Assembly: GCA_017354065.1 (NCBI GenBank)
Contig: JAFMRN010000133.1
Coordinates: 1-6,726 of the forward strand
Direction: 5' to 3'
DNA length: 6,726 bases
Source of the DNA: Solirubrobacterales bacterium
Lineage (GTDB): Bacteria > Actinomycetota > Thermoleophilia > Solirubrobacterales > Solirubrobacteraceae
In this document: positions 5,779 to 6,726 of the stretch, in pieces
Layout: every line of letters begins with the position of its first letter
Position numbering within the stretch: position 1 is the first letter of the stretch
Notes under the pieces: generated by a model
Told to the model about the DNA's origin: nothing
Databases searched by the model: none
The model's input: the letters and a program-made list of their open reading frames with translations, nothing else
Program-made: the position numbers and the translations under genes

Positions 5779-5784
5779 TACAAT
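5779..5784 (+). promoter_or_regulatory. -10 box of the coiled-coil protein gene (leaderless type)
   Basis: TACAAT at 5779-5784 matches TATAAT at five of six positions and is followed by 7 nt and then GTG at 5792, the same geometry as for galE on the other strand. There is no Shine-Dalgarno sequence. This box is the main reason for choosing GTG 5792 as the start of the downstream gene. Confidence 0.55.
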
Positions 5785-5791
5785 CGCGCCA

Positions 5792-6726
5792 GTGACCGAT
5801 GGATCCTTTGAGCTCAGCGAGTTTGAGCACCTTGAGGCGGTCCCGGGCCGCGCGCTACTCCGGATCGCCGCCAAGCCGACTTTTGACCCGGCGGCCAGCG
5901 CCCTGATAGTCAACGGCTCGGAGCGGATCAAGCCGCTGCCGGCCCCGCCGGGCCCCCGCGGGCAGGTGCGGATCGCCTTCTCGCTGCCGGCACAGCTCGC
6001 CGACGGCGCGACCGCTTACGCCCTGGACCTCGGCGACGGTCAGACCGAGGAGCTGCCCAAGCCCAAGCGCCGTGAGGCCGACAGGATCCTGCCGCCGCTG
6101 CCGAGCCCGGAGCCGGATGCGTCCACGACGCTGCCCGAGTCCGGTGACTCAGAGCAGCTGGCCGAGCTCCAGAAGCGGCTGGAGGAAGAGCGCAACCGGC
6201 GGATGAGCGCTGACACCGCGGCCGCCACCTCGGCCGCCGCGCGCAGCGCCAATGAGCAGCGCCTGAAGTCACTGGACGGCGAGCTGGCCAGCGCCCGTGA
6301 GCAGCTCGAGACCAACAAGCGCGACCTGGAAAGCGCCCGCAACGACCTGCGCAGCGCCCAGGGCGAGGCTGAGCTCGGCGCGACCCGCGCGAACCACGCG
6401 CGCGCCGAGGCCGACGCGGCTGAGGCGACGCTGCTCCAGCGCCAGGCGGAGATCGAGCTGCTGCGCCACACGGTGCAGGAGGCCGACACCCAGGCCCAGC
6501 GCTCCTATCAGTACTGGGAGCAGATCACCGCCGAGCTGACCGCGGAGATCGAGGTCGCGCGCCAGGTTGCCGCCAACTTCCAGCAGCACGCGCGGAACCT
6601 GCAGGCGGAGCTGGCCGATTCCAAGCTGGAGCTGACCTCGCTGCGGGCTCTGCGTGAAGCCCATGAGCAGGCCGTCGCGGACGGCACGGCCGAGAGCGGC
6701 GACAGCGGCGACCCCCAGGTCGTGGC
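5792..6726 (+). CDS. Uncharacterised coiled-coil protein, partial (3' end beyond window)
   Basis: An open frame runs from GTG 5792 to the window end without a stop (311 codons), so the C-terminus is missing. I do not recognise a named family. Residues 1-90 look like a small beta-rich domain (FELSEFEHLEAVPGRALLRIAAKP, SALIVNGSERIKPLP, GQVRIAFSLPAQLADGATAYALDLGDG). Residues 90-120 are a proline-rich, charged linker. From about 120 to 290 the sequence is almost continuous heptad-like coiled coil rich in Ala, Glu, Leu, Arg and Gln (for example LAELQKRLEEERNRR and LASAREQLETNKRDLESAR), interrupted near SYQYWEQ (238-244). An acidic, Gly/Ser-rich stretch (ESGDSGD) begins at about 300. No signal peptide or membrane segment is seen in this part, so it is probably cytoplasmic or attached through the unseen C-terminus. 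Smooth G/C third-position use supports real coding. Its role could be structural or scaffolding, but that is a guess. Confidence 0.8.
   Translation, partial: MTDGSFELSEFEHLEAVPGRALLRIAAKPTFDPAASALIVNGSERIKPLPAPPGPRGQVRIAFSLPAQLADGATAYALDLGDGQTEELPKPKRREADRILPPLPSPEPDASTTLPESGDSEQLAELQKRLEEERNRRMSADTAAATSAAARSANEQRLKSLDGELASAREQLETNKRDLESARNDLRSAQGEAELGATRANHARAEADAAEATLLQRQAEIELLRHTVQEADTQAQRSYQYWEQITAELTAEIEVARQVAANFQQHARNLQAELADSKLELTSLRALREAHEQAVADGTAESGDSGDPQVV

Noticed and set aside
4747..5931. galE extended upstream to a start at 5931
   Set aside because: The extra 68 residues have no family counterpart, would run through the galE -10 box and into the divergent gene, and precede the normal MKLLVTGGAGYIG N-terminus.
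6040..6664. Minus-strand frames at 6040-6489 and 6269-6664
   Set aside because: Ser/Ala/Arg- and Leu/Gly/Val-rich translations are reverse shadows of the coiled-coil coding region. They have no independent start signals.
6164..6686. Tandem DNA repeats in the coiled-coil region
   Set aside because: The periodicity is at the amino-acid heptad level. I found no exact nucleotide repeat units of useful length.

Overview
The window is high-GC, densely packed chromosomal DNA. It looks like a high-GC actinobacterium, most likely class Thermoleophilia (Solirubrobacterales-like). This rests on the wording of the HolB-like protein (SHAYLFHG, HPDLTWV.P.GA and TPFEA.RRVFVIE, remembered from that group), the strong G/C third-codon bias, and several gene starts without a Shine-Dalgarno sequence that sit 6-8 nt behind a TANNNT -10 box. 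The taxonomic call is an inference from memory, not a search result.

Layout. (1) 1-119 is a non-coding leader with a probable promoter. (2) 120-1652 (+) is a multi-pass GT-C (PMT_2/ArnT-like) glycosyltransferase. A 13-bp hairpin follows at 1662-1706. (3) 1746-2345 (+) is a left-handed beta-helix sugar O-acetyltransferase. Its 3' end and stop codon lie inside a long near-perfect inverted repeat (2296-2370), followed by a second hairpin (2370-2396). (4) 2420-2492 (-) is tRNA-Thr(CGU). (5) 2526-3113 (-), a RimJ-like N-acetyltransferase, and 3110-4162 (-), DNA polymerase III delta' (holB), form a two-gene operon with a 4-nt stop/start overlap. (6) 4161-4805 (+) is thymidylate kinase (tmk), divergent from holB with abutting starts. 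(7) 4747-5727 (-) is UDP-glucose 4-epimerase (galE), convergent with tmk and overlapping its 3' end by 59 bp. (8) 5792 to the window end (+) is a protein with a small N-terminal domain, a proline-rich linker and a long coiled coil. It has no stop in the window and its function is not recognised.

How the genes work together. holB and tmk both serve DNA replication: one is a clamp-loader subunit, the other makes dTDP for dTTP. galE, the GT-C glycosyltransferase and the sugar O-acetyltransferase all fit surface glycan or glycolipid synthesis, but they are not one operon, so a shared pathway is only a possibility. The RimJ-like enzyme and the tRNA belong to translation.

I see no mobile element, CRISPR array, toxin-antitoxin pair, phage gene or defence system. 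Most of the window is ordinary housekeeping. The items worth a second look are the recurring leaderless-type promoters, the structured 3' end of the acetyltransferase gene, the tight holB/tmk and tmk/galE junctions, and the uncharacterised coiled-coil gene at the right edge.
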